A stretch of DNA of 64,000 bases from Eutreptiella sp. 'Long Island Sound 2002' (Eukaryota; Euglenozoa; Euglenophyceae; Eutreptiales; Eutreptiaceae). The notes under the pieces were generated by a model. It did no database searches. It was not told where the DNA came from and was given only the letters and a program-made list of their open reading frames with translations. This document shows positions 54,794-64,000 of this stretch, piece after piece (within the stretch, counting starts at the first letter, position 1; each line of letters starts with the position of its first letter). A program made the position numbers and the translations under genes. Location of the stretch: positions 30,525,759-30,589,758 of the forward strand of contig OZ038388.1 in assembly GCA_964036045.1 (NCBI GenBank), given 5' to 3'.

Positions 54794-56560
54794 TCACCTG
54801 CGCCGCCGCTTGTGTGGGGGCTGGGGCTGCGGCGGCGGCGGGTTGTGCCGGCGGTAGCGCCAGTGGGCGAGGGCGCTGCGCAAAGCCCGGGGGAGCCAGT
54901 TGTTGGCGTCCGCATCCGTGATGCGGAGCACCGCTCCCCCTTCCAGGAAGGCCGGCCACGTCGGCTCCCTGTCGGGCCACGCCGCCCGGATCACTGACCT
55001 GAGGACCCTCTCGTGGTCCTCTGGGGCTGCCCACCCCCCCGGGGGTACCTCTCGGTTTCCTCCGTCCCTCCGGAGGAGCACGGCATCGGAGGGCCGGTTC
55101 CTCGACCTCCTGGAGGTCCCCTGGTTGGCCCAGCACAACCACCCGTACACTTCCCCCACCAGGGGGAGGGTCTCCTCCCCCAGCGGGTCCGGGACCGCGC
55201 CCCAGTCCCGGTCCCATGGCCGGCCCTCCTCCGCCCCTCGTGCCGGCCCCCCTCGCTGCCCCTGCGCCTGCGGCGCCGATGCCGCGCCCCGTCCCCCCTC
55301 CGCCGAGGCCATCCGCGCCGGCTCCGCCCTCGGCGCGGGGGGGGCTTGCTGGTGCTGGTGTCGTGGGGGTCCGGGGGGGACGAGCTCGCCAGCGTCAGGG
55401 TCGATGTTGTAGAGGTGGTGGTGGTGGTGGTGGTGGTGGTCGTTGGTGTGGTGTGCCGGCATCTGTTGGATGCCGGGGGGGATGCACCTCACCGGCTGCA
55501 CGTACGGCTGCGGGGGCGCTCCGCCCTCTGCCCCCCTCCCTTCGCTCCGCCCTCCTCCCTGGGCTCCCATGCCCCGTCCCGCCTGTCCCTTGGGGCCCGC
55601 GGCGCCCTTGCCCTTGCCCTTGGGCCCCTTTCCAGCCCCCTGCCCGTGTCGGGGGTCCCGCCTTCCGTCCCCCACGCCCTGGCCCGCTCGCTCTCCCACC
55701 CCCCCTCGTCCTGCCCCCTGCACCTGGGTTCCCTGCCCACGCCCCTGAGCGCCCTTCCCGTGCCCTGGCCCCTCCCCGGCCCCCTGCCCGTGTCGCGGGT
55801 CCCGCCTCCCGTCCCCCACGCCCTGGCCCGCTCGCTCTCCCACCTCCTTTCGCCCTGCCCCCTGCACCTGGGCTCCCTGCCCGCGCCCCTGCGCGCCCTT
55901 CCCGTGCCCTGGCCCCTCCCCTGCCCCCACCCTGTCGCGCCGTCCGCTGCTCCCCTCCCCCTCGCCGCTGCGCCCTTCCTGGACCACTCGCCGGGCGTCC
56001 CGCTGCCTTTGCAGCTGCGGCAGCGTGACGCCCGGCGGCGAGCGCTCGCGCGTCGGGGGGCGGATGTGCCGCTCCCGCCCCGGGGGGAAGGGCTTGGGGG
56101 GGAACGGCTTGGGGGGGCTGGTGTGGGTGTGGGTGGGGTTGGCGTTGGCGCGGTACTTCGCGCTCTCCCTGCCCACTGCTGCTGCTGCGGCGGCCGCCGG
56201 CGAGGCGTCCGCGGCCCGTGCGGGGTTCTTCCCCCGCTTGTGCGGCGTGCTGGGGGCCGCGGCGTGGCCGGCCGAGGCGGCGTCGCGGCCCGCCGGGGTC
56301 GCGGCCGCAGCCCCTCGCGCGCCCTCCTCGCTCTCCTTCGCTGCCTGGGTGACCTGTCCCTGGAGGAGGCGGAGCTGCTGATGAATGCTGCCAGTGAGGC
56401 GTTCTTGGCTGCCGGGCTCGAAGACACAGCGATGACGTTCATGGAGGACGTGACGCCGGCGGCGGTGCCGCAGATGCTGGTGAAAGTAAAGTCTCTGCGG
56501 GTGGCGGAGGTGGCGGCAGTGGTTAAACACCTGCCAGCCAGGGCCATCAGAGCCATTCAA
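54794..56560 (-). CDS. GQGKG-repeat, histidine-run protein, gag/ORF1-like
   Basis: Open minus-strand frame; the part above about 56350 overlaps coding sequence on the plus strand and is probably not used. It contains a proline segment (SPPKPFPPKPFPPG), glycine-rich 48-residue repeats (GEGPGHGKGAQGRGQG), an eight-histidine run, and a tryptophan-rich C-terminal region (EVYGWLCWANQGTS, AWPDREPTWPAFLEGG, NNWLPRALRSALAHWRYRR) ending in HKRRRR. The layout (GKG repeats, P/H-rich linker, basic end) resembles the ORF at 13269-15420. The plus strand is also open here, but it translates to monotonous P/L/A sequence. The protein could be ORF1 of a non-LTR element or a host nuclear protein. The AGGTGAAG at the stop could instead be a splice donor. 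Confidence 0.45.
   Translation of the reverse strand: MNGSDGPGWQVFNHCRHLRHPQRLYFHQHLRHRRRRHVLHERHRCVFEPGSQERLTGSIHQQLRLLQGQVTQAAKESEEGARGAAAATPAGRDAASAGHAAAPSTPHKRGKNPARAADASPAAAAAAAVGRESAKYRANANPTHTHTSPPKPFPPKPFPPGRERHIRPPTRERSPPGVTLPQLQRQRDARRVVQEGRSGEGEGSSGRRDRVGAGEGPGHGKGAQGRGQGAQVQGAGRKEVGERAGQGVGDGRRDPRHGQGAGEGPGHGKGAQGRGQGTQVQGAGRGGVGERAGQGVGDGRRDPRHGQGAGKGPKGKGKGAAGPKGQAGRGMGAQGGGRSEGRGAEGGAPPQPYVQPVRCIPPGIQQMPAHHTNDHHHHHHHHLYNIDPDAGELVPPGPPRHQHQQAPPAPRAEPARMASAEGGRGAASAPQAQGQRGGPARGAEEGRPWDRDWGAVPDPLGEETLPLVGEVYGWLCWANQGTSRRSRNRPSDAVLLRRDGGNREVPPGGWAAPEDHERVLRSVIRAAWPDREPTWPAFLEGGAVLRITDADANNWLPRALRSALAHWRYRRHNPPPPQPQPPHKRRRR
55667..55960 (-). repeat. 144-bp coding minisatellite
   Basis: Units start at GTCCCCCACGCCCTGGCC (55667 and 55811), period 144 = 48 codons, so the frame is preserved on both strands. 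The same array reappears at 63777-64000 with the same period. Confidence 0.85.
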
Positions 56561-59500
56561 GAAGTCCGGTCATCGCGCCTGCAGTGGCAACGCAAGTGCC
56601 AGCAGTGGCAGGACGAGATAGATGATCGGTGGGCACCTGACCATGCGCGTGCTGTGCGCGCACAAGAAGAGAGCACGTTAGGCAACGCCCGCGAGCCCCT
56701 TCCTGTGGAAGGGACGCCGCCAACAAAAAAGCGGTATACCATAGAGGACCAGAAGTTGTTGGCGGAGGCGGCGGCCATTAAGGCGCAGGAGGCGAAGCGG
56801 CAGCATGACGAGCAGGAGAAGCATGCCAGGCAGCGGGCCGAACATGAAGCCCAACAGGAGCGCAGTGTCCTGCCAGCGCTCAACGTCGATGGGTTGGATA
56901 CGGGCCTGGTGTTTGAGCGGGTACTTGAGGACACCGGCACACTGGGCGTCGTCTACCTCCAGAATCTGAGAGGGAAAGAGGTAGACGACGTCGTTAAGAA
57001 GATAAAGCTCATGTTCGCCCACTCCAACCATGACGTGGTGTGGCGTCAAATACAAGCAGCCTGCGACCCAAAGACGCCCGATCAACTTGTGCAACTGGTG
57101 GCAGATGCTGCCTCGATCAGTCGTGTGTTGGATGGCAAGCGCAAGGCGTCGCTGAAGCTGCAAGACGACAAGGTGTCCTTCATCACAGTGCCAGCCACTG
57201 AAGACTTCGAGGTCGTGGCGCGAGCAGCAACGGCGTTCCAGCGCAAACCAAATGGGAAGGCGACGGGCACGGGCCCGTCTGTCCACATTTCCCAGGCAGA
57301 CGGTATGAGTGTGGGGTTTGTGTGGTCAGTCATGCCTCCCTTTCAAGCGACTGCTCCGTTTGTGTCGTTATGGGGACTGGGTGAGGCTGAGAGGCCAGGA
57401 TGTGTAGTGCGGTTTGGGGACGGTACGTGTGCTGGCCCGCACCAAGAATTGCAGCGCGCCCGTGCCGCCATGGTGCGGGAGCTTGGCCTGTGGGGCGTCA
57501 AAGGAACGGTTCGCCACGGGGCAGGACCGGTGACACGCAAGGCGCCAGAACGATGGTCCGAGACGATGGAAGTGCGTGGCATGGGCATGGTGGAGGCGGA
57601 CAGGGCGCAGCTGGCGGTGCTAGAGCGGGAGTTTCGCCGCGGCACGAAAACAACTAAGCGTGCTGCGGGCCCGAAGGCGGCGCCGGGGGTCCCAGAGAGT
57701 GTGCTTCGAGAGGCGGACGTGCTGCGCAACGCGATGCCGCAGACTAGCGGGGTGGAGAAAGCGTCCATGGAACACTGCCAAGCGGAAAGGTATGTGCAAC
57801 GGGCAGCAGGAGAGTCACTCGGCAGTGCAGAGCGCCTGGGACAGCGACTGGTGTCCTGGGTGGCAGGAGGTGATGCTCCGGACGGCCCTGGCGCGCCACA
57901 GACTGTGGGTCACTATCGCAGTGGGGCCACCACGTTTGGCATTGTGGTGGACGGTGCATGGCATGCCAAACACCCAATGCTTTGGGTGGATCTGAGTGCA
58001 TGGAACGATGCGCCGCAGGGGACCTGGCACCACGACATCCTGGAGGTTGCCAAGGCCATGGCTGGTGCAGCAGCTCTGACGCGGTGGCGCCGTGAAGATG
58101 GTGGTATTGCGATGGATCGCCAGTATCGCCGGCGGCTGCTGGAGCACGAAGACCCCATCAAACAGTGGTGGGCAGACTGGTGTTGCTACACTGGGTATCC
58201 GGAGGATGCCCGCCAATGTATGGTGACCAGCGAGCGCGTGGCCAGTGGTGTGATTCGGGTGCAAGTCAGCCTGCAGAAGAGCATGGACGCCAAACCTCCG
58301 AGGATAATGCGGGGTGATCACTGGCACGGTATGCCGGTGGTGCTGTCAGGTGGGGAAGGTCGGCAGGAGCGCCTGATAGTGATGAGTGAAAATGTGCGCA
58401 GCCTGACCGTTGCCGATTGGTGTATCATCCAGAGCCAAATGCAGACACTGGGTGTGTTCGCACTTGGGCTCATCGAGGTGTGGAATCTCAAGGATGAGGT
58501 CAACGTGGACGTGCCGCGATACATCTACGTTCCCAGTAAGGTCAGGGGCAGCGGCAGGTTTATGGCGCCATGGGTGAAGGCTGGCCGGGGACGGACCCCG
58601 ACAACGGGATACCGTGTCGTCCTGGACACCAGACACGCGTTGGTGGTGCTGGTGAATGTGGCCGTGGGCGCTCTGGGCATAATACTGGTACACATGCCTC
58701 AGCGGTCGGAGGCGACGGAGTATCGTCAGGTGACTCAGGACGTGGCCATGGTCAAGAATGCACACCCAGGAGTGAGATTTCTCGCAGTTGGGGATTGGAA
58801 CCGTCACGTGCCCACACACGATCAGTCAATCGCCCTGGCGCAGTGGCTGGGCGCTGATGTTCAGTCCACGGGCAAGGAAGGTGTGCTGCACAAAGACTGG
58901 GCGATGACGCCACGTGAAGGCTGTACGGATGTGGGTGTGCGCTACCTGCAGGGTGTGGCCGATCACCCCATAGTACTCGTGTGCTTGGTACTGTGGACGG
59001 GAGCTGCAGACTCAAGCATACAGTGCCACAAGCCTGTTGACATGCTGGGCTGGGGTCACGACCAGAACCGTCAGTACGGCGACCTCATGGAGGCCATGAG
59101 CGTGCCAGGTGTGCGACCAGCGTGTTGGCTCCTGCTCATGAGGGAGGTCATGGCAGCAATCTCCGAGGCGCAGCAGAAGGCACAGGCGGACGAACAAGTC
59201 TGGGATCGCCTCAACCAGCGAGTAGACGACATGGAGAGCAGCAAGGACCTGGTGGGATGGCTTAGCGAAGAGGTATCCCGCCAAGCATGGAGGAGAATGG
59301 TGAGGGAGAAACAGCTCTTGACAGATGGCTTGCTGACAGGTGAGGTCATGCGCACGATCAAAATGCGCAAGCCGTTTCCGATTCACCCGTTGCGTGAGGT
59401 ATGGGACTCAGAGCAGGAGAGGGTGGTCAGAGGTGAAGAGGTCCTGACCACGGTGGCACGTGAGGCGGCGAAGCGACATCCGCCACCGCCCGGTGAAATG

Positions 59501-62500
59501 CATGAGGCGCAGATAGTGAAGGTCGTCCCACCACCCATCATGGAGGTGGCCGCGGCGCAAAAGAGCATAGTGGAGAGGGCGAGAGCCAGGGTGGCAGAGC
59601 GAGTGTCGCAGGGCGCGATCGCTTACGGCATCGGGTATCCGTATGGGGTGGTAGAGACGGCGCGCCTGCTAGCCTCGGTCACCTCCAACACGATGACCAT
59701 GGATGGCTTCGCAGCACGACTGCAGAACCACATGGGTCTGCGAGGCCTGGTGGCCTTCGCAGCAGTGCTGACAGCCGGGTACGTGGCACTGCCACCTGAG
59801 TGCTTTGCGGCAGTGCACCATCCTCTGCGCAAACCGGGCAAAAAAGGGTTGGACGTCAACAAAGTGACTAGACCGGTGCTCGTGGAGAGCGGTGTCATCC
59901 GCACCATGCAGCGCGGGCAGTGGCGCAGAGTACAGCCGATGCTCAGCAGTGCCGCGCTGCAGCACTTCCAACACGCGGACATCAAGGGGGCCAACGGCAA
60001 TCACCTGCGCAGGCTGCTGTACGCCGTCATGATGCAGCACGTGGTGCGGGGCCTGACCTTCATCGTATTGTTGATGGATCAGTCCAATGCCTACGGTCAG
60101 GTGAACAGGGTCGCCATGCGGACGATAGTCAGAGAGGAGCCGCTGCTCATGTGGGCCTGGTTCCAGGCTGCCTTCCTGTACTCAGGCCTGGTGGTGTATG
60201 TGCACACGCCGTTGGGCCTGACCAAGGGGTACCGGCTGGCAGGTGGATGCATCCAGGGGGGGGGCATGGACCCCTTCTGGTACATCTGGTTTGCGTGTCT
60301 CCTAGCTGTCTGGTTCAGGACGCAAGTGAAGGGTGTGTCCGCATGGACGCGACATGGCGCAGAGCGGATGGGGCCACAGGCCACAGTGGACGACACGGTG
60401 ATTCTGGCCAACGAGATGCGAGTGCTGGAGGCAGAAGCCAAAGCGGCAGTGAAGCAGGCAGGCTGGATGAATTTGGTGAATAACCCAGACAAGTTCGGTC
60501 TGGTCCATTTATCCAAGGATGCGGATGGCGTGATGGGCCCTGTGCGTGGCAGCATTCAGGTGGGAGGAGAACGAGTGAAAGCTAAGGGCAGGAGAACCTA
60601 CGTCAGGCTGCTTGGTGGCGACATCAACTGGTTCTCAGAAGCCACGAAGGACAAGGTCCAGCTTGCGTCCAAGTGTAAACAGCTACTGGGTCGCATGCGG
60701 TTCCATGTTCCTGGCCTGGTTCTGATGAGGGTCCTCGTACAGGGGATACTGATAAACGCATGGACCCACACCAAAATAGTGAAGATGCCGGTGGATTGCC
60801 TGACGTGGATAGCAGACAAGCACCAGGTGGCGTCCGCGACGGCGTCAGTTGCCAATGTCGTGCGCAAGGTGCTGCGGCTGCCATACAAGACTCCCTGGCG
60901 CTTCATATTTGGAGCCCTGCACGAAGGAGGCCTGGCAGTGCCACATCCTGCGCGCTGTCTGTGGGTCAGGTTTGTGGCGGAAATGTACAGCGCCATGTGC
61001 TCTGTGCACCCTCTGACGAAACGCGTCACACAATGGGAGGTGCAGTGTGGCTTTCAGAGGTGCGGTGCAGGGGGCACACTGGCCGACGATCTGGGTACCG
61101 ACTTCGACAAGCTGGCTCGGTGGGGCACGGCTAATGGCTGGAGCGTGCTTTATAGACGTGGGCCAGATGCGGGAGACCGATGGGAATGCGGAGCCGACCT
61201 GAGCGGTGCGCCACACGGCCTGCTGATCTTAGTGGGTGATGCCAGTGCAGACGCGGCGCAACGTGTGTGGGGCGTAGGGGTGACGGTGGCTGATGTGCAC
61301 GGTGTAGTCCTGTGGCAGGCCCGGGCGTGGATGCGGGCGGCCAGCGCGTCCACCACGCTCTTTGAGATGACAGCTGTCCATGAGGGGACAGCGGCAGTGC
61401 TGAGGCAGCTACAGCGTCAAAGGCTCCGCATGCAAATCAGTCGCTGGGTCCACAACCAGTCAGCCGCCATCAAGCTGCAGCACCGCAGAATGGAGTCATC
61501 GCACACCGACCTCTTGCAGCGTATAGAGGCGCACGATGAGCTTCAGTGGACTGATGGTATCCTGACGGGATGGGCGCCGGCGCAGCATGACACGGGGTGC
61601 AACGACGTGGTCTCGATGGCGAACAAGGTCAGCGATGCGGAGGCCGAAGAGGTACGTCTCATGCAGTTGTCTGAAGAGCAGTGGCTATGCCCAGCATGCT
61701 GGTGTGATGGCGAGACCATGTTGTTCACGTGGAATGGGCACGTGGTTTGTGATGTCCGCAGACAGTGCAAACAGCAGTACGAGTGGGGCGCCAAGGCGCG
61801 CGCTGACAGTGTCGAGGTGCTGGAGCCAGTGGCTAGGCCAGATGATGCCGCTGATGGTCAGCTGCTCAAGGCATGGGACCGACTCTCGCCATATTGTCCT
61901 GAAGACGCGGCCGCCATCCTCATGTCGGCGTTCTACGAAGATCTGGACGCCTTTGTGGCCAGTGAGGAGGTCGCAGGGGAGTGCCGCAAATGTGGCATGC
62001 AGGCACATTATCTCAGAGCGCATTTGGTGCACCGATGTCCGGTGGTCACAGGGAACTGGGAGTATGAGATGGCTGAAATTGAAGTGGTGCTGCGACGCAG
62101 TGTGCCACCCACAGTGCACACCCGCAGGGTATGGCAAGGCATTCAGCTGAGAGCAGGGGAAGAGACAGTGGAGTTCCTGTGGGTGAAGCCCTGGAGACGG
62201 GCACTGGCAGCGGGTGACCGAGTGTGGCACATGTATCTGGGCAGTGTACCGTCGGCTGCGTATGTGCAGCATCTCCAACGCCTGGTAAACAGGGACAGCA
62301 GGCTGCTGGTCCTGCAGTGCATGAGGACCCTGTACAGGATCCAGCGTGAAGGCCGTGACCCGAAAGCGACGCGGGTCCACTGGGTCCCCATGGGCATGCA
62401 GCGGGAGCATGCCATACCGCTATGGGACCCGCGCGACTACGCGCCGCAGCACAGCGCCATGATCAGGGTGCCCGCGGATGTCCTGCACTGGGCCATGATG

Positions 62501-62875
62501 CACACCAGGTATTGTCGATTGGATGAGCGGTGGCGCATCCCGCATGGTGGGTGGAGTCCAGATGGAGCAGGTGGCATCCCCGTCCAGCAGGCCCAGGTGG
62601 CTGCTGATCGGGTCACATGGTGTGGCACGGTGGGCAGTGCAACACAAATCGAGGTACTGATCCGCGCGTGGGGTGAACGTGTGCGGCGGGGCCAGCTAGG
62701 AGTGTTGCTCCTACTCTGCCGCGACGGAGCGACGAACGTGGAGAAAGGCCTGGCAAGGATGGTGATGCAAGGTGTCAAACGAGTGCGTCGCAAGGACTGG
62801 AGCCTCCTGTGCGATGCGGCAGGTCCAGTGGAGTATCGGATGCCGCGCTGGGAGGCATGGGCGGCGATGCTGTGA
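56381..62875 (+). CDS. Non-LTR retrotransposon polyprotein: APE endonuclease, RT, RNase H, zinc finger
   Basis: 2164 codons without a stop; the frame is also open upstream to 55013. The ATG at 56381 (MNAASEAFLAAGLEDT) is chosen because clear coding character begins about there. Residues 1-600: ORF1-like, with a coiled coil (RQHDEQEKHARQRAEHEAQQ). About 665-870: APE-type endonuclease (MSENVRSL, GLIEVWN, FLAVGDWNRHV, GVADHPIVL), which nicks the target. About 1230-1360: RT motifs LLMDQSNAYGQV, GGCIQGGGMDPFWY and TVDDTVILAN. About 1616 on: RNase H (LVGDASADA, FEMTAVHEG); the third acidic site reads VHNQSAAI, lacking Asp, so activity is doubtful. About 1868: CRKCGMQAHYLRAHLVHRC finger. It is far longer than typical ORF2 proteins because ORF1-like sequence is fused. 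Confidence 0.9.
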   Translation: MNAASEAFLAAGLEDTAMTFMEDVTPAAVPQMLVKVKSLRVAEVAAVVKHLPARAIRAIQEVRSSRLQWQRKCQQWQDEIDDRWAPDHARAVRAQEESTLGNAREPLPVEGTPPTKKRYTIEDQKLLAEAAAIKAQEAKRQHDEQEKHARQRAEHEAQQERSVLPALNVDGLDTGLVFERVLEDTGTLGVVYLQNLRGKEVDDVVKKIKLMFAHSNHDVVWRQIQAACDPKTPDQLVQLVADAASISRVLDGKRKASLKLQDDKVSFITVPATEDFEVVARAATAFQRKPNGKATGTGPSVHISQADGMSVGFVWSVMPPFQATAPFVSLWGLGEAERPGCVVRFGDGTCAGPHQELQRARAAMVRELGLWGVKGTVRHGAGPVTRKAPERWSETMEVRGMGMVEADRAQLAVLEREFRRGTKTTKRAAGPKAAPGVPESVLREADVLRNAMPQTSGVEKASMEHCQAERYVQRAAGESLGSAERLGQRLVSWVAGGDAPDGPGAPQTVGHYRSGATTFGIVVDGAWHAKHPMLWVDLSAWNDAPQGTWHHDILEVAKAMAGAAALTRWRREDGGIAMDRQYRRRLLEHEDPIKQWWADWCCYTGYPEDARQCMVTSERVASGVIRVQVSLQKSMDAKPPRIMRGDHWHGMPVVLSGGEGRQERLIVMSENVRSLTVADWCIIQSQMQTLGVFALGLIEVWNLKDEVNVDVPRYIYVPSKVRGSGRFMAPWVKAGRGRTPTTGYRVVLDTRHALVVLVNVAVGALGIILVHMPQRSEATEYRQVTQDVAMVKNAHPGVRFLAVGDWNRHVPTHDQSIALAQWLGADVQSTGKEGVLHKDWAMTPREGCTDVGVRYLQGVADHPIVLVCLVLWTGAADSSIQCHKPVDMLGWGHDQNRQYGDLMEAMSVPGVRPACWLLLMREVMAAISEAQQKAQADEQVWDRLNQRVDDMESSKDLVGWLSEEVSRQAWRRMVREKQLLTDGLLTGEVMRTIKMRKPFPIHPLREVWDSEQERVVRGEEVLTTVAREAAKRHPPPPGEMHEAQIVKVVPPPIMEVAAAQKSIVERARARVAERVSQGAIAYGIGYPYGVVETARLLASVTSNTMTMDGFAARLQNHMGLRGLVAFAAVLTAGYVALPPECFAAVHHPLRKPGKKGLDVNKVTRPVLVESGVIRTMQRGQWRRVQPMLSSAALQHFQHADIKGANGNHLRRLLYAVMMQHVVRGLTFIVLLMDQSNAYGQVNRVAMRTIVREEPLLMWAWFQAAFLYSGLVVYVHTPLGLTKGYRLAGGCIQGGGMDPFWYIWFACLLAVWFRTQVKGVSAWTRHGAERMGPQATVDDTVILANEMRVLEAEAKAAVKQAGWMNLVNNPDKFGLVHLSKDADGVMGPVRGSIQVGGERVKAKGRRTYVRLLGGDINWFSEATKDKVQLASKCKQLLGRMRFHVPGLVLMRVLVQGILINAWTHTKIVKMPVDCLTWIADKHQVASATASVANVVRKVLRLPYKTPWRFIFGALHEGGLAVPHPARCLWVRFVAEMYSAMCSVHPLTKRVTQWEVQCGFQRCGAGGTLADDLGTDFDKLARWGTANGWSVLYRRGPDAGDRWECGADLSGAPHGLLILVGDASADAAQRVWGVGVTVADVHGVVLWQARAWMRAASASTTLFEMTAVHEGTAAVLRQLQRQRLRMQISRWVHNQSAAIKLQHRRMESSHTDLLQRIEAHDELQWTDGILTGWAPAQHDTGCNDVVSMANKVSDAEAEEVRLMQLSEEQWLCPACWCDGETMLFTWNGHVVCDVRRQCKQQYEWGAKARADSVEVLEPVARPDDAADGQLLKAWDRLSPYCPEDAAAILMSAFYEDLDAFVASEEVAGECRKCGMQAHYLRAHLVHRCPVVTGNWEYEMAEIEVVLRRSVPPTVHTRRVWQGIQLRAGEETVEFLWVKPWRRALAAGDRVWHMYLGSVPSAAYVQHLQRLVNRDSRLLVLQCMRTLYRIQREGRDPKATRVHWVPMGMQREHAIPLWDPRDYAPQHSAMIRVPADVLHWAMMHTRYCRLDERWRIPHGGWSPDGAGGIPVQQAQVAADRVTWCGTVGSATQIEVLIRAWGERVRRGQLGVLLLLCRDGATNVEKGLARMVMQGVKRVRRKDWSLLCDAAGPVEYRMPRWEAWAAML

Positions 62876-63250
62876 TCTTGGTGCGGGCCAGTGCAGTGTG
62901 TGTGGTACGGAGGGACCGGCAAGAGACGACGCGCGCATTGCTGCTTGTGTGTACAGGAGCACCGGGAGGCGGCAATCGGGCCCGGTATCGACCACGCCAC
63001 GAAGGGGTCGCAGGCAAAGGACGCGGAGGTTACGACCGGCAAGATCCACGTCCACACGATCGGGGCTACGGAAGCGGTCGTCGATGGGACCGTCGGTAAA
63101 CGAGGCGACGAAGATACGCGAAGGCCGATCGGGCCAGTCGCACAAGCGGCGTACAACGACGAGGGCACCAGCGAAGAGCGACGAGGGCACCAGCGAAGAG
63201 CAGAGGCAAGAGCCGTCGCGGGCGGGAGCCCGCCACACGGGGCGTCATAA
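62876..63250 (+). other. Open in-frame extension after the TGA of the non-LTR ORF
   Basis: The same frame stays open for 124 codons after the TGA at 62873-62875, to a TAA at 63248-63250. It starts SWCGPVQCVWYGGTGKRRR and then HCCLCVQEHR, a cysteine/histidine cluster, and ends with a short repeat (DEGTSEERRG...). Either the ORF lost a C-terminal domain by a single nonsense change or the TGA is read through. The DNA repeat CGACGAGGGCACCAGCGAAG occurs twice near 63157-63200. Confidence 0.4.
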
Positions 63251-63754
63251 AGTAAGGAGGCCAGCAGCACAACCGCACCGTAGGGGCATACGCAGAGAGG
63301 TGCCCGCATGGCAGTGCCATGCCGGCCAGCACACGACGCCTCAGGCATTGGAGCTGACATCACGGGCTTTGCTTTGGATGGCTTTGCGTGTGAGTGAAGG
63401 GAGCGGGTGTCTTGTCCTTGCATTTTCAGCATTTTCAGCATTTTGGCGCTTTTCGGTGCAGTGGAAACAAACCAGTGACAAGGAGAGTCAACAAGGAGAA
63501 GCAGGCTCAGGCAGAAGCACCGACGGAAACAGCCACCAAACAAACAGGAAGCAAGCACACGATAAGGAAGAAAAAACAAACAAACAAACAAACAAACAAA
63601 GAACAGGCAGAACGCCGACGTATAAAAAAAGACGAAAGAGCAGGAAAACACAAGGACCAAACAAGCGTAGGTAAAAGAATAGCACGGTGATGCAGGGGTA
63701 ACAAAGCGTGTTAAGGGGCTGGACGGTTCACCCGCACCGACCCAGCGGAGAAGC
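63251..63754 (+). other. 3' untranslated region of the non-LTR element
   Basis: A-rich sequence with GCATTTTCA repeats near 63420 and an (AAAC)n microsatellite near 63573-63600. No gene is seen. Confidence 0.6.
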
Positions 63755-63776
63755 AAAGCCAAAGCCAAAGCCAAAG
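63755..63776 (+). repeat. 3' tail of the non-LTR element, (AAAGCC)n
   Basis: Three to four copies of AAAGCC stand exactly at the change to the 144-bp minisatellite. This is the expected 3' terminus of a non-LTR element that ends in short tandem repeats rather than poly(A). Confidence 0.75.
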
Positions 63777-64000
63777 CCCCCACGCCCTGGCCCGCTCGCT
63801 CTCCCACCCCCCCTCGTCCTGCCCCCTGCACCTGGGTTCCCTGCCCGCGCCCCTGAGCGCCCTTCCCGTGCCCTGGCCCCTCCCCGGCCCCCTGCCCGTG
63901 TCGCGGGTCCCGCCTCCCGTCCCCCACGCCCTGGCCCGCTCGCTCTCCCACCTCCCCTCGCCCTGCCCCCTGCACCTGGGCTCCCTGCCCGCGCCCCTGC
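63777..64000 (-). repeat. Second copy of the 144-bp minisatellite, running off the window
   Basis: Nearly identical to 55670-55893. It encodes the same GQGKG-type repeat on the minus strand. Either the plus-strand element inserted into or beside a longer array, or this is the start of a second, 5'-truncated copy of the same unit. Confidence 0.75.

Noticed and set aside
55013-56380. Plus-strand open frame upstream of the non-LTR ORF as extra N-terminal protein
   Set aside because: The translation is monotonous proline/leucine/alanine repeat, while the minus strand gives structured, tryptophan-containing sequence. Openness is explained by GC-rich repeats with a period divisible by three. Not fully excluded.
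1-64000. CRISPR arrays, bacterial operons or integrative phage features
   Set aside because: No spacer-repeat pattern or prokaryotic gene organisation; all recognised genes are eukaryotic retroelements or a eukaryote-type PPi-PFK fragment.

Overview
The window is a eukaryotic, GC-rich stretch made almost entirely of nested retroelements. I see no tRNA, rRNA, CRISPR, operon or bacterial-type gene, and no intact host gene. The only host-like coding sequence is a broken fragment of pyrophosphate-dependent phosphofructokinase. The element types (chromodomain Ty3/gypsy elements and long APE-type non-LTR elements) and the PPi-PFK fragment fit a large, transposon-laden protist or algal genome. I cannot name the species.

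The window can be unpacked by target-site duplications (TSDs). The oldest visible layer is a minus-strand non-LTR region ('NLR-M'), now in three pieces read right to left: 51316-48643 (reverse transcriptase motif B onward, then RNase H), 16627-13269 (end of that ORF, a 3' region with hairpins, then a coiled-coil ORF) and 360-85 (end of the coiled-coil ORF). The reading frame continues exactly across both gaps when one TSD copy is removed, which fixes the insertion boundaries.

Gap one is Gyp-A (361-13268, minus): 287-bp LTRs, gag, pol and a long extra ORF after integrase. Its left LTR is itself split by a 2748-bp insertion (417-3164) flanked by a 15-bp TSD and ending in an ACCT-type tail. That insert carries the PPi-PFK fragment between segments almost free of T. 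Gap two is Gyp-B1 (16628-48638, plus): LTRs of about 3 kb, a giant gag, and a pol that lost protease-to-RNase H sequence in one deletion. Its 3' LTR was split by a second family member, Gyp-B2 (30792-47860, minus), which keeps RT, RNase H, integrase and chromodomain but has two nonsense codons and a frameshift in pol. All LTR insertions have short TSDs (CTTC, TTAG, CTGC) and TG...CA ends.

Right of the nest lie an extremely A-poor segment (T-poor on the minus strand) with a 1114-bp tandem duplication, a minus-strand gag-like ORF with a 144-bp repeat, and a long plus-strand non-LTR ORF (56381-62875) with APE endonuclease, RT, degenerate RNase H and a zinc finger, followed by an AAAGCC-type tail.

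These elements are mobile parasites rather than a cooperating pathway. gag would form the particle, protease/RT/RNase H/integrase would copy and insert the LTR elements, and the non-LTR proteins would act by target-primed reverse transcription. Nearly every reading frame is broken, yet the Gyp-A LTRs differ at only 2 of 287 positions, so defective copies seem to have moved recently, probably with help from intact relatives.
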